Source of the DNA: Notamacropus eugenii
Taxonomy: Eukaryota; Chordata; Mammalia; Diprotodontia; Macropodidae
Assembly (NCBI RefSeq): GCF_028372415.1
Contig: NC_092878.1
Coordinates: 28,998,903 to 29,062,902 of the forward strand
Length of the DNA stretch: 64,000 bases
Direction: 5' to 3'
Shown here: positions 44,930 to 54,957 of the stretch, piece after piece
Layout of the letters: each line of letters begins with the position of its first letter
Position numbering within the stretch: the first letter of the stretch is position 1
Translations under genes and position numbers: made by a program
The notes under the pieces: model-generated
What the model was told of the DNA's origin: nothing
The model's input: only the letters and a program-made list of their open reading frames with translations
Databases searched by the model: none

Positions 44930-46111
44930 AAATCGAGAAACATTTTTTAAACTCCTTTTATGTGCCAGGTGCTGTGCCAAGCACTGGGGATATGAAGAGG
45001 CAAAAGATAGTCCCTGCCCAAGTAGCTTACAGTCTAATGGGGGAGACAGCATGTAAACAAATGTATGTAAAATAAAATACTTGCAGGATTATAATTAACA
45101 GAGGGAAGGCACTGGAGTTCAGAGGGATTGGGGAAGATTTCCTGTAGAAGGTGGGATTTTAGTTGGGACTTAAAGGAAGCCAGGGAGGTCAGTAGTCAGA
45201 GCAGAAAAGGAAGCAGCATGGGGGACAACCCGAGAAAATGCTCAGAACTGAGAAATGGAATGTCTCGTTCGTGGAATAGCCAGGAAGCCAGGGTCACTGG
45301 ATTGAAGAGTACATGTTGGGGAGTAAGGTATAAGAAAGGTAGGCAGGGGCTAGGTTAGGAAGGACTTTAAATGCCAAGTTGAGCATTTTGTCTTTGTTGC
45401 TGGAGGCGATAGGGAACCACTGGGGTTTATTGAGTAGTAGGGGTATGAGTGACATGATCATACCCCTCCCTGTGCTTTGGGAAAATTATTTTAGTGCTTG
45501 AATGGAAGATGGACCAGAGTGGGGAGAGACTTGAGGCAGGCAGACCCCCAGCAGGCTATTGGTAATACAGATATGAGGTGATGTGGCCCTGCCATAGCAG
45601 GGGGGGCACTGTTGGAGGAGAGAAGGAAGTGTATTTAATGTGACAAAGGTAAAATTGGCTAGTCTTGGCAGTTGTTTGAATATGGGGGCAAGAAACAGTG
45701 ATGAGTTCAAGGTGACTCCTAGGTTTTGAGCCTGAGTACTGGTAGGATGGTGTTCTGCTTTATAGTAATAGGGAAGATGAGGTGGGGTAAGGGAGAGTTT
45801 AGAGGGAAAGATAATGAGTTCTGTTTGGGACATACTGAGTTTAAGATGTCTGTTGGACTTCCAATTCTGGATATCTAAAAGGCATCTTGGAGATGCAAGA
45901 TCAGAGGTCAGCATAGAGATTGGAGCACAACTGGTAGATCTGAGAATTATCAGCAGAGAAATAATAATTAAATCTATGGGAGATGATGAGATCACTAAGT
46001 GATGTAGTATGAAGGGAGAAGAAAGGAAGGTCCAGAAGAGAACCCTGAGGGATACCTATGGTTAGAAAATGTGATCTGGAAGAGGATCCAGCAAATGAGA
46101 CTGAGATAGGT
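44930..46111 (-). mobile_element. L2-type LINE, ORF C-terminus and 3' end
   Basis: The minus strand at 45486-45995 is open over 169 codons with L2-type content (QAQNLGVTLNSSLF, then ITNSLLG). The 3' end is at 44945-45060 ('ttatgtgccaggtgctgtgc', 'gtagcttacagtctaatggg'). Interrupted at 46112 by an LTR and resumes at 46559. Confidence 0.75.
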
Positions 46112-46558
46112 GTATTAATAATGCCTTTTTGCTTATTATTAATATAATTTTACTTCGTAATGGGAAGATCTTCCCCACTCATTAAGGGGAGTTTGATTAG
46201 GGAAGATTTGTAGGAAGGCCCATACCTTTTGTTAATGAGGCACTGGTTCTCAAGGGTTGTGATACCCTCTGGTTCTGAAAAATGTATAAATAATCTAGTA
46301 ACTATGTATGTATGGTCAGACAGTTGAATCTGTCTGTTGATCTGTCAGACAGCTGGAAGCACTGTCTGTTGATTTTGATTTTTCTGAAGGTCAAGGTGCT
46401 GACTTTTTCCCCTGAACTAAGTGAATGATACATGTGCTTGGTTAAAGTGATTGTTGACCTCCCCAAAGTTGCCTTCCTTTTAGAAAAGCAGATCAAAGAA
46501 CCTGTGATAGCAGGCCCCCCTGTGAATAGAGGTAATTATGGTTACAATAGGTTCAAAG
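46112..46558 (+). mobile_element. LTR fragment inserted in an L2
   Basis: Homologous to the minus-strand LTR at 18060-18700: 'ggggagtttgattagggaag', 'tcaagggttgtgataccctc', TATA box 'gtataaata' (46286-46294), 'gaacctgtgatagcaggccc' (46499-46518). The same L2 continues on both sides. The open frame starting at 46432 is an artefact of the LTR-L2 junction. Confidence 0.6.
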
Positions 46559-46815
46559 AGAACCTGGAGAGAGTGGTGTCCCAAAAACCTAAAGAGAAGA
46601 CAGTGTCAAAGAGGAGAGAGTGGTCAACAATGTCAGAGGATTCAGAGAAGTTAAGGACAATGAGGATTGAGAAAACCATGGATAAACCATTGGATTTATC
46701 CACTAAGAGATCATTAGTAACTTTGGAGAGAGTAGTTTCGGTGGAATGATAAGGTTAGAAGCCAGATAGTAAAGGAGTTAGAAAGAGAGTGAGAGAAAAT
46801 GGAGGCACCTACTAG
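46559..46815 (-). mobile_element. L2-type LINE, continuation
   Basis: 'aacctggagagagtggtgtc', 'gagatcattagtaactttgg', 'ggtggaatgataaggttaga' are the next part of the same reversed element. Confidence 0.6.
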
Positions 46816-46859
46816 AGATGGCCTTTGATGAGCTTGGAGTCCAATTACTGATAGACCAA

Positions 46860-47700
46860 AATGATTATTTTCTTTCCAAACTGACTTCCTCATTTCCTTC
46901 AGTAGCTCCCCAGTTCACCCAGTCACTCAGTGCCTTCTCTAAATCTTCCCTCTCCTTCAGTTACCACATCCAATTAGTTACTAAGTTCTATCAATTCTAG
47001 GGAAGGGAATGAGCATTCCATTTATTAAACACCTGCTATCATCTAGGCACTATTGCTGAACAACTTTATAAATATGTTTGCCTGGTATTTTACAAATATC
47101 TGTTTTCCAGACACTGTTGCTAAGCACTTTACAAATATCTGATTTGATCTTCACAACAGCTCTGTTAGGTAGGTGCTATTGTTACCTCTGCTTGACAGTT
47201 CAGGAAACTGAGGCAAAGGGAGGTTAAATAACTCGCTCACTGTAAGTGTCTGAATTCAGATTTGAACTTAGGACTTCTTGACTTCAGGCCTAGAGCTCTC
47301 TCTAACACACCACCTCTTTGGTATCACCTGAACTCATCCCCTTCATTGTGTTCCCAGTGCCACCTCTGGTTATCTCTCACCTAAACTATTGCAGTAGCCC
47401 TTTCCTTGATCTCTTATCCTTCAGGCTCTTCCTACTCCAAAGCCATTCTCTGTGCTCTGGCAAGATGGCTCTTCTTGAGAGCCACACAGATTTCATCATG
47501 TCATTCCCCTGTTTGCCATTGCCCACCAAATAAATTTCAAACATAATCTGACACCACTCTGAGTTTCCAACCTTAGCATACACTATTCACCGCAGCAGAC
47601 TGGGCTATGTTCTGTCTCTTATAAACCTGTGCATTCTTACCCTTGTGGCTTTTTCCATAATGTTTCCTGTACCTGAAATGTCCTCCAGCTTGTGTGGCCT
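46860..47700 (+). mobile_element. L2 3' half, split by a MIR
   Basis: 46865-46996 and 47311-47700 are consecutive L2 parts ('cctaaactattgcagtagcc', 'tgccattgcccaccaaataa'). A reversed MIR lies at 47000-47310 ('tgctaagcactttacaaata', 'ttcaggaaactgaggcaaag'). Confidence 0.65.
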
Positions 47701-47701
47701 G

Positions 47702-47776
47702 GTCAATCAGAGTACTAGACTTGGAGACAGACCTAGGGTCAATCAGATTACTAGACTTGGAGACAGACCTAGGTTC
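47702..47776. repeat. Tandem duplication of about 37 bp
   Basis: 'gtcaatcagagtactagact' plus 'tggagacagacctaggg' is followed at once by a second copy with one change ('gtcaatcagattactagact'). Confidence 0.9.
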
Positions 47777-47799
47777 AGGTCCTGTCCTTGATATGATTG

Positions 47800-47936
47800 G
47801 GATTCAATCAAAGGGCCACCCTTGAAGACCTAGAGGGCTACATGTGTCCTCAAGGCCTTGGATTTGGTCAAAGGGCAGCACTTGAGGACCTAGAGGGTCA
47901 CATATGGCCTCAAAGCCTCAGGTTCCCCACCCCTGG
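47800..47936. mobile_element. hAT-type MITE, rearranged
   Basis: Two successive right-hand arms: 'caaagggccacccttgaaga' and then 'caaagggcagcacttgagga', ending in 'caggttccccacccctg'. The left arm is missing. Confidence 0.65.
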
Positions 47937-48084
47937 GCTAAGCCTTAGTTCCTTCATCTGTTAAATGGGGATAATAATACAACCAAGATTGTTGAGATAA
48001 TGAGTTATAATGATGTATATTATATTATATTACATCTATTAGGATGTAAAAATTATATATAAAAGTCAATAATTCTCTTATGTT

Positions 48085-48745
48085 GAAATTCTCTCCATCC
48101 TTTGAGATAGCTCAGATGCCCTTCCATAAAGCCTTCCCTGATTTAATTGCTAGGATCCCACAGAGCTTTATAACTCTGTGCGCTTAGCAGTGTTTTGTGT
48201 TGTGTTATCTTTGTGTAGATAACATTTACTCTTCCCTCTCTCCCCCAACACTCTAGATTACAGAGCTCTGTGAGGTGGGGAACCTCATTTTACTTATTTA
48301 TTTTTTCCTGTATCCAACACAATGAAGGCACATGAGAGTCATTTAATGAATATTTTTGAATTTTTCAAGAGAAAAATGAAGGAGATAGAAAAGTGACCTC
48401 TCAAAAAGGCTTAAATAGAGAAGGAACTTTAGAGAAAAGGCAGGGAACCAGTGATGGAGATGTAAAAAAAGACTTTTAGGAGAGGGAGAATTTCAGAGAG
48501 TATGGAAGAGGGAGGCTCTATTTGGGTGCTATCACATGTCTAAAGCCTGACCTTCCATTCCTTCCCAAAGTCTCCTTTTTATCGTCAAAATCCCTAGGGA
48601 AGAATGTGCCCACCATTAAAAGGGTCTTTCCGGAAAGCAAGATAAGGAAAGATGAAGATTCTCTGGGCCCCTGCGTGGTGAGAGCCTCACTATTTATTCA
48701 TGTGCCACACACACAGTGGGTACTTCATAAATACTGAATTGATCG
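48085..48745 (+). repeat. L2 3' ends
   Basis: 48090-48355 ('gatgcccttccataaagcct', 'tacagagctctgtgaggtgg') and 48690-48745 ('cacacagtgggtacttcata'). Confidence 0.6.
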
Positions 48746-48749
48746 AAGA

Positions 48750-49360
48750 TCAGAGAACTGTAGAAGGCTGTCATGTTCTAGCCACTGTTCTTCCATCTTT
48801 CCCCTTTTCTTAGTGTATAGATGTGTTGGGGGCGGGGTGGGGGGTTTGAGATGGGAATGAGTACCAAGTGTGGGCGGCAGAAGCATTTTCTCATGAATAT
48901 TTGCAGAGCTGTGTGCATTCCTTAGCTGATGCTGTTTCTTCCCAACCAGAATGGAGGCAGCAGAAGGAAAGGGGAGAGAAGTTTCTTAAGAGAAAGCCTT
49001 TTTGTGTCATGATTGGATGGCTCTTTGCAGGCTTGAGTGGGGGGAAGGGAGGACCGTGAGTGTTTAATTTCATCTGTGTTTCCTGCGCCAGAAGTGCAGC
49101 TGCTGCACTCCCATAAGCATGGCCATGGGCTGAATTGTGGAGGAATAAGGTCATTATTTTGGCTACGTTAGACTCTCGTAGCCCCTCCCTGCTCAATTGT
49201 GTGTCTTTAAAGAATGACTTTTAGATGCAGAGAAAGCTGTGAAAGACAGAGGGGCCTTATCATTTTATGTGTGCTTGGTGTGGAATGCTTCTCTGAGGCC
49301 ACAGGGAAAGTGTAAAATCCAGCACTAACTTTGACAGTGCAAAAACTGGTTTGAGGGTTG

Positions 49361-49408
<48 letters not shown>

Positions 49409-49900
49409 TGATGATGGTGATGTGTCTGTGGGATAAGAATATCATCCTTGGGAGTCCTTGGGAATCCTGGTTTGAGGGAGAGTTTATCTGTAGGGGAGGG
49501 GCACACATTTGATAATCACTCAAGGACCCAGGGCACTCTGGGTACACAAATAAAAAGCCAGGTCTTTAGGGATCTGTAGACTTGAGATGATTTTATAAAT
49601 TCCCTTACTGGCACCTCTGCTCCCCCTTATCTCAGCTCTAAGTTCGTGTGTGCATATGTGGGTGTGTCTCATTTTCCCTCTTGGGGAGAGTGAGGCTGCT
49701 CAACAAGTGTCAAAGCCTTGCCTGGCCTTCCCTGCCTTTCCCTCTCCCCTGTCTCTTTCCTGGGCCCATTTTAAAATGCTTTGTGTAGCCAGGGGCTCTT
49801 CCCCACAGGCTTAAACTTTGGAAAACAGTTGGAGGGATGAACTCTTCCTCTTGAGAAAAGAGGGTTTTGTGTACATTTTTATAAAGGACTGGGATTTATT
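48750..49900. other. Repeat-poor intron 3 stretch with a (GT)n tract
   Basis: Unique-looking DNA; 48860-49200 is compositionally complex with no gene signal and could be regulatory. A (GT)n microsatellite of about 21 units lies at 49365-49407. Confidence 0.5.
49365..49407. repeat. (GT)n microsatellite
   Basis: About 21 GT units, followed by GATGATGATG. Confidence 0.95.
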
Positions 49901-49904
49901 TCAG

Positions 49905-50020
49905 CCTCAGAGGTTCATTCAGTCAGCAACCATTGATTCGTCACTTATTGTATGCAAAGCTCTGGGCTATGTACTGGGGAAGATACAAAAATAATTAAGA
50001 CAGGGCCTTAATTCAAAGGG
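49905..50020 (-). repeat. L2-type 3' end
   Basis: 'tattgtatgcaaagctctgg', 'gtactggggaagatacaaaa'. Confidence 0.55.
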
Positions 50021-50024
50021 TTGA

Positions 50025-51312
50025 TTGGTTGGTTGTACTTCATGCTCAGAAAGTACATCACTATAGTGGGGTCAAGGTACAGTGTGTCCAGTTGTGGCTG
50101 ATGTGACCTATAAGAGAACTGAAGGTTCTACTACAGGTTGAACACAAATAGTCCATATGGACATTTAGAAGGAGAGATGTCTCTAGATTTGCACGTCTCA
50201 CCTTTCTTTCGAGCTACTACAATTTTATTTTGCTCATAGAGTACAGTACATTCTTTGATACAGGCACACTATGCCGGGTGATCCTATGCCATTGTCTCCC
50301 ATGTCTCACGATTGATTCCAGAGTTATTCAGAGAGACCTTGAGGGTATCCTTGTATCACTTCTCTCTACCCCTGTGCCGTGTTTAATAGTATTTTATTTT
50401 TTCTAATGACATGTAAAGATAATTTTCAACATTCAGTTTTATAAGATTTTTGAGTTCGAAATTTTTTTCTTCCTTCCTCCCTTCTCACCTCCCCAAAATG
50501 GCATGCAATCTGATATAAATTATACATATACAGTCGTATTAGATATATTTCCACATTAGTCATGTTGTGAAGGAAAAATCAAAAGAAAAGGGAAAAACCA
50601 TGAGAAAGGAAAAAAGGAAAATAGTCTGCTTTAATCTGCATTCAGACTCCATATTCTTTCCCTGGATGTGGATGGCATTTTCTATCATTAAGTCTTTTGG
50701 AATTGTCTTAAATCGTTGTGTTGCTGAGAAGAGCTGAGTCTAGCAGAGTTGGTCATGATGCAGCGTTGCTGTTTCTGTGTGGAGTGTTCTCTTGGTTCTG
50801 CTAACTTCACTCAGCATTAGTTCTTGTAAGTCTTTCCAGGTTTTTCTGAAATCTGCCTGCTCATTATTTCTTATGGAACAGTAGTATCCACTTACATTCA
50901 TATACCACATCTTGTTCAGATGATGTCCATTCTCTCTATTTCTAATTCTTGGCCACCACAGAAAGAGCTGCTATATAAATATTTTTGTACAGATGGATCT
51001 TTTTCCTTTTTTTTATAATCTCTTTGGGCTTGTATTGCTTCTTCTGGCCTCTGGGCTAGTGCCTGCCTGGTGTGAGTTCTCTGTAAAATAGTCTTTTAGG
51101 CAAACACATGTTTGGCATTCGAACACCAGAGTTGTGCTCTCTGCAATAGAGTTTGAATGCCTGACAGTTCAGCTTAAGAAAGGATCTCAGCGTCTAGTGC
51201 CTTATCTTGCCAGGTAATCTTCAGAATCTTCCTGAGATAATTCAAATGGATGCAGTTCGGTTTCCTGGCATGGCACTGGTAGACTTTCCAGGTTTCATAG
51301 GCATACAGCAAA
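50025..51312 (-). mobile_element. Old non-L1 LINE ORF C-terminus, split by an L1
   Basis: Read on the minus strand: 51031-51312 gives YAYETWKVYQCHARKPNCIH then LNYLRKILKITWQDKALDAE, typical of a polymerase C-terminal region (cf. 'YGCETW' and 'RRILGITWQD' in several LINE clades). After the L1, 50100-50388 gives INRETWETMA and NKIVVARKKGETCKSRDISP. The L1 occupies 50389-51030. Which LINE clade is unresolved. Confidence 0.65.
50389..51030 (-). mobile_element. L1 3' end
   Basis: 'tttataagatttttgagttc', 'cacattagtcatgttgtgaa', 'gttctgctaacttcactcag', 'atttctaattcttggccacc'. Confidence 0.82.
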
Positions 51313-51324
51313 TGAAGTCAATGT

Positions 51325-51485
51325 AGCATGCTGGAAAGAGCATTAGATTTAGAGGACTATGGTCTGAATATCAAGTTGGGTACTCATTATATATGTTGCC
51401 TTGTCTTAGTCTCTTGGTTTAGTTTTATCATCTGTAAAATAAAAGGAACTGAATTTAGAGGATCTTTATGGTTTCTTTCCATTGG
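51325..51485 (+). repeat. MIR-type SINE
   Basis: 'gctggaaagagcattagatt', 'ttttatcatctgtaaaataa'. Confidence 0.6.
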
Positions 51486-51721
51486 TGAGTTTCCCCAAGT
51501 TTCCATCTTAAGTCCTCTTCTCTTTCTATATATACTCTCTTAATAACTTCATTAGCTTCCATGAGTATATTATCTCTTTGCCAATGATTCACAGAAATCT
51601 ATTGTCTCTTTGTCTGTCTTTCTGTCCATGTATCTCTATCCCTAGTATCTCCCCTGAGCTTCGGCTCCACATTACTAATTGTATATTTCAAACTGGATGT
51701 CTCAAAACATATCTTAAACTC

Positions 51722-51972
51722 CGGGCAACTAGGTGGAGCAGCAGATACAGCGTTGGACTTGGAATCAGGAAGACTCCTCTTCATTAGTTCAAATCTGGTC
51801 TCAAATACTTACTGTTGAGAGATCCTGGGCAAGTTACTTAATCTTGTTTGCCTCAGTTTCCTCATCTGTAAAATGAACTGGAGAAGTAAATGTCAAACCA
51901 CTCTAGTATCTTTGCCAAGAAAAAGCCAAAATTGGGTCACAAAGAGTTGGATATGGCTGAAAAACAATAAAT
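51722..51972 (+). repeat. MAR1 CORE-SINE
   Basis: 'gcaactaggtggagcagcag', 'gcctcagtttcctcatctgt', 'gtatctttgccaagaaaaag', 'gttggatatggctgaaaaac'. Confidence 0.85.
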
Positions 51973-52199
51973 TACAATTGTGCATTATTTTAAGAAGTCT
52001 TTAGTCTTTCAGAATTGTTCATGTCAGCAACATTAATGTTGTGGTGTCAGTTGTTTCCAGCCTGCATCAATTCATCCAAATCTTCCCAGGTTTTTCTAAA
52101 ACAGTCTCTTTTGTTATTTATATTCATATATCATAATTTGTTCAGCTGTTCCCCAGTTGTTAAGCTTAGTTTCCAGGCCTTTGTCACCACAAAAAGTTT

Positions 52200-52428
52200 T
52201 TATTCAGCCATGTCTGACTCTTCTTGACCCCATTTGGGGTTTTCTTGGCAAAGACATTGGAGTAGTTTGCCTTTATCCTTTTCCAGCTCCTTTTACAGAT
52301 GAGGCAAACAGGGGGAAGTGACTTGCCTACGGTCACGCAGCTGGTAAGTATCTGAGGCCAGATTTGAACTCACAAAGATGAGGCTTCCTGACTCTAGACC
52401 CCACACTCTATCCACTCCCCCAACTAGA
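52200..52428 (-). repeat. MAR1 CORE-SINE inside an old L1
   Basis: 'cagccatgtctgactcttct', 'ggggttttcttggcaaagac', 'cagatttgaactcacaaaga', 'ctctatccactcccccaact'. Confidence 0.83.
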
Positions 52429-52754
52429 GCTCCTATAAAGATTTTTATACATAGATCTTTTTTTTCATTTTCATGGGCTGTAGGCTTAAGTAATATTCCT
52501 CTAGATTATTACAACAACCTCCTTTTATGTTTCCTTGCCCTATCACTCCCCACTGTAGTCCTTCCAGTACACAGATGCCAAAGGAATTTTTCTTAAGGGC
52601 TGATCTGACTTTGTGATTTACTGCGTCTACTCCTTTGGCTCCCTATTGCCTCTGGGATAAAAGAAAAATTCATTTTGTTTAACTTTTAAAGCCCTACAGG
52701 ACTTTTTCCCTGGGCCATTGTCTCTATATCCCTGGATTTCTCACTTTTGGCAAA

Positions 52755-52960
52755 TGTGGATGAGTAGATGGAATAACCATTTATTAAGCATCTATTATGG
52801 TGTTGGGTACTGTACAAAGCTCTTTACCAGTATTATCTCATTTGATCCTCACAACAACTCTATGAGGTAGGTGCTCTTATGAATATCATCCTGATCTACA
52901 GATGAGGAACCTGAGGTAGAGGGAAGTTATGTGACTTGCCCAGGGTCACGCAGATGGGGC
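52755..52960 (-). repeat. MIR/CORE-SINE copy
   Basis: 'tatctcatttgatcctcaca', 'ctacagatgaggaacctgag', 'tgacttgcccagggtcacgc'. Confidence 0.7.
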
Positions 52961-52969
52961 AAGTGGAAA

Positions 52970-53938
52970 CAGTCCAGAGCTAGTCTTTGGCCAGAGGAAT
53001 ATATGTCAAGTACATGAGCCCAAGTATAAAGATACTCTAGAAAACTCTGCTAATGTTACTGGTAACTTTTCTTCTGGTGGGAAACAAACCAACTCCCAGC
53101 TGTCCTCTAAAACCAGGCTGGAGACTAGGCAGCCTCCTCTCATCCTGCAACTTTTCTGCAAACTCTTTCCAGTGAGAGACTCTGAGAAGGGCCTTTGTGT
53201 GGGTCAGCTAGTCTGGCTGCCCAGAACAGAGAGCTATTTAAATGGCGTTGAGGGAGTACTTGGGCAGAGTGTATTGTCAAAGTATGTAGGAGCAGACGTT
53301 AACACCTGCAGGATGGAGAGTAGGTGGGGGCCCCGCAGGCAAAGGGCAAGAGACTGGATCTTTGATTTCACTGATTTCATCACCCAAATGAGAAAACTCC
53401 TACTGATACAGGTTGGCATCTCCTCTGCAGCTCATGTGTAGGTTTCAGAAGATGGCCTAAAAGTTGTGGTGCATGGACTTGGGCCGCTTAGAATCTGTAG
53501 CCTGGCACCCCGGTCTCACTTGATTAGGGTGTATACCCCATTACTGAGGGATCTGCCATAGAGATCCTCTGCTCTGCGCTTCCTGGACCTCAGACAAATT
53601 AAGTGATGTCCTCAGCTCCTCCTGGCTCTGAGTCCAGTGCTAGCTGTCTTTCATCTCCTCCATGCTGGCTTCCTTTGGACAGGGAGATAATGATATCAGA
53701 TGGGCAGTGAAAAGCGGTGTATTCATACTTTTGATTTTTGAGGACTTCCCTGTGTGGCAACTCTCTCATCTGCAGCAGATGCATTCCTCCTAGGACTTAG
53801 TGTGTCTCTCAGTCTAGTGGCTGCCTCTGAATACTGTTCCCAGGTTCTGCAAAAAATTTCTGCTTTTCTTCTGGATGTTCAAGATCTTCTGATTTTAAAA
53901 GTCTAAGCTGCTGCCTTGTGGTTAAAAATTGCTTCCTT
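52970..53938. other. Repeat-poor intron 3 DNA
   Basis: No gene. Short open frames (e.g. 53172-53441) have no recognised content. Confidence 0.4.
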
Positions 53939-54112
53939 TGAGTATAGGAGCATTTTGGGGGCGGAGCCAAGATGGCGGAGTAGAAAGACGCACATACACA
54001 TAGCTCCAAACCCACAACCCACAGAACAGCTAGAGGGGAGTAACTTAAGGCGAATTCTGCACCCAGAGGCCACAGAATATTGGAGCGAGGGAGATTTCTG
54101 TTCCGGAGAGAC

Positions 54113-54421
54113 CTGCAAACCTCTTGCGGGGGGTCCTTCGTGCTGCGGATTGGGCGCCGGGACTGGGAGCTGAGTGCAGCCCTGCAGCGGCCGCAACACC
54201 ATGAGGAAAAGATCCGAGCGGGCTACGGGGACGGGATCTCCTGCGGCCACGCGGGTCCCTCCACCCACAGAGGGAACTGCAAACCTCTCGCAAAAGGTCC
54301 GTCGTGCTGCAGACACGGAGCCCAGCCCGGACCTGCGGCGGCCGCGGCTCCAAGAGGTACAGATCCGAGCAGGCTTCAGAGACGGGATCTCCAGTGGTGG
54401 CACAAGCCCCTCCACCCACAG
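54113..54421 (+). repeat. Tandem repeat in the HAL1 5' region
   Basis: Two units, 54113-54270 (158 bp) and 54277-54421 (145 bp). Each starts 'ctgcaaacctct', has 'tcgtgctgc', then 'gatccgagc', and closes 'cctccacccacag'. GC-rich, CpG-rich. Confidence 0.85.
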
Positions 54422-54957
54422 GTGAGGATGGTTGGTGAGAGAGTCTCTTTGGCGGGTCGAGAGGGGAGTGGGGTGCCCCCATGGCTCAGGCCCCCCCGGG
54501 AGATAGAAGCTGAGAGGCGGCTGCAGACAGGGGCTCCCCAAGCGGGCGGGAGCCTGGATCCATTGTGGAAGGTCTGTGCATAAACCCCCTGAGGGAACTG
54601 AGCCTGAGAGGCAGCCCTGTTCCGAACTGACCATCTGAACTTAATTCTCACACTGAATAGCAGCTCTGCCCCCGCCAAAAGCCCTAAGGCGGGAAGCAGC
54701 ATTTGAATCTCAGTCCCCAAACGCTGGCTGGGAGGACCAGGAGGCGAGGTGGGTGTGAGGAGAATATTCAGAGGTCAAGCCACTGGCTGGGGAGAACGCC
54801 AAGAAAAGGGAAAAGAAATAAAACTTTTGAAGGGTACTTTCTCGGAGAAAAGACACTTCCTCCCTTCCTTTCTGACGAGGAAGAATAATGCTTACCATCA
54901 GGCAAAGACACAGAAATCAAGGATTCTGTGTCCCAGCCCACCCAATGGGCTCAGGCC

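Larger units (their letters stand above)
51486..52750 (+). mobile_element. L2 carrying nested insertions
   Basis: L2 parts at 51486-51721 ('ctgagcttcggctccacatt') and 52480-52750 ('agattattacaacaacctcc', 'aaagccctacaggacttttt'). Between them: MAR1 (+) 51722-51972, an old L1 3' part (-) 51985-52195 and 52430-52475, and a MAR1 (-) 52200-52428 inside that L1. Confidence 0.65.

Noticed and set aside
45486..45995. 169-codon minus-strand ORF
   Set aside because: It is the decayed C-terminal region of an L2-type LINE, flanked by the element's 3' end.
46432..46749. 105-codon plus-strand ORF with a Lys/Arg-rich reading
   Set aside because: Its first part is LTR sequence shared with 18060-18700 and its second part is antisense L2; the frame spans a repeat junction.
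40610..49407. Regularly spaced repeats suggesting an array such as CRISPR
   Set aside because: These are simple dinucleotide tracts and dispersed SINEs in a mammalian intron; no repeat-spacer order exists.
53866..53900. Possible STARD9 exon 4 start (reading D-V-Q-D-L-L)
   Set aside because: No splice acceptor directly before it, and the reading fails to continue into kinesin sequence or a P-loop.
54080..54583. 167-codon plus-strand ORF upstream of HAL1 ORF1
   Set aside because: Lies over the CpG-rich tandem repeat, is Arg/Pro/Gly-rich, and repeats with the DNA units; more likely composition than protein.
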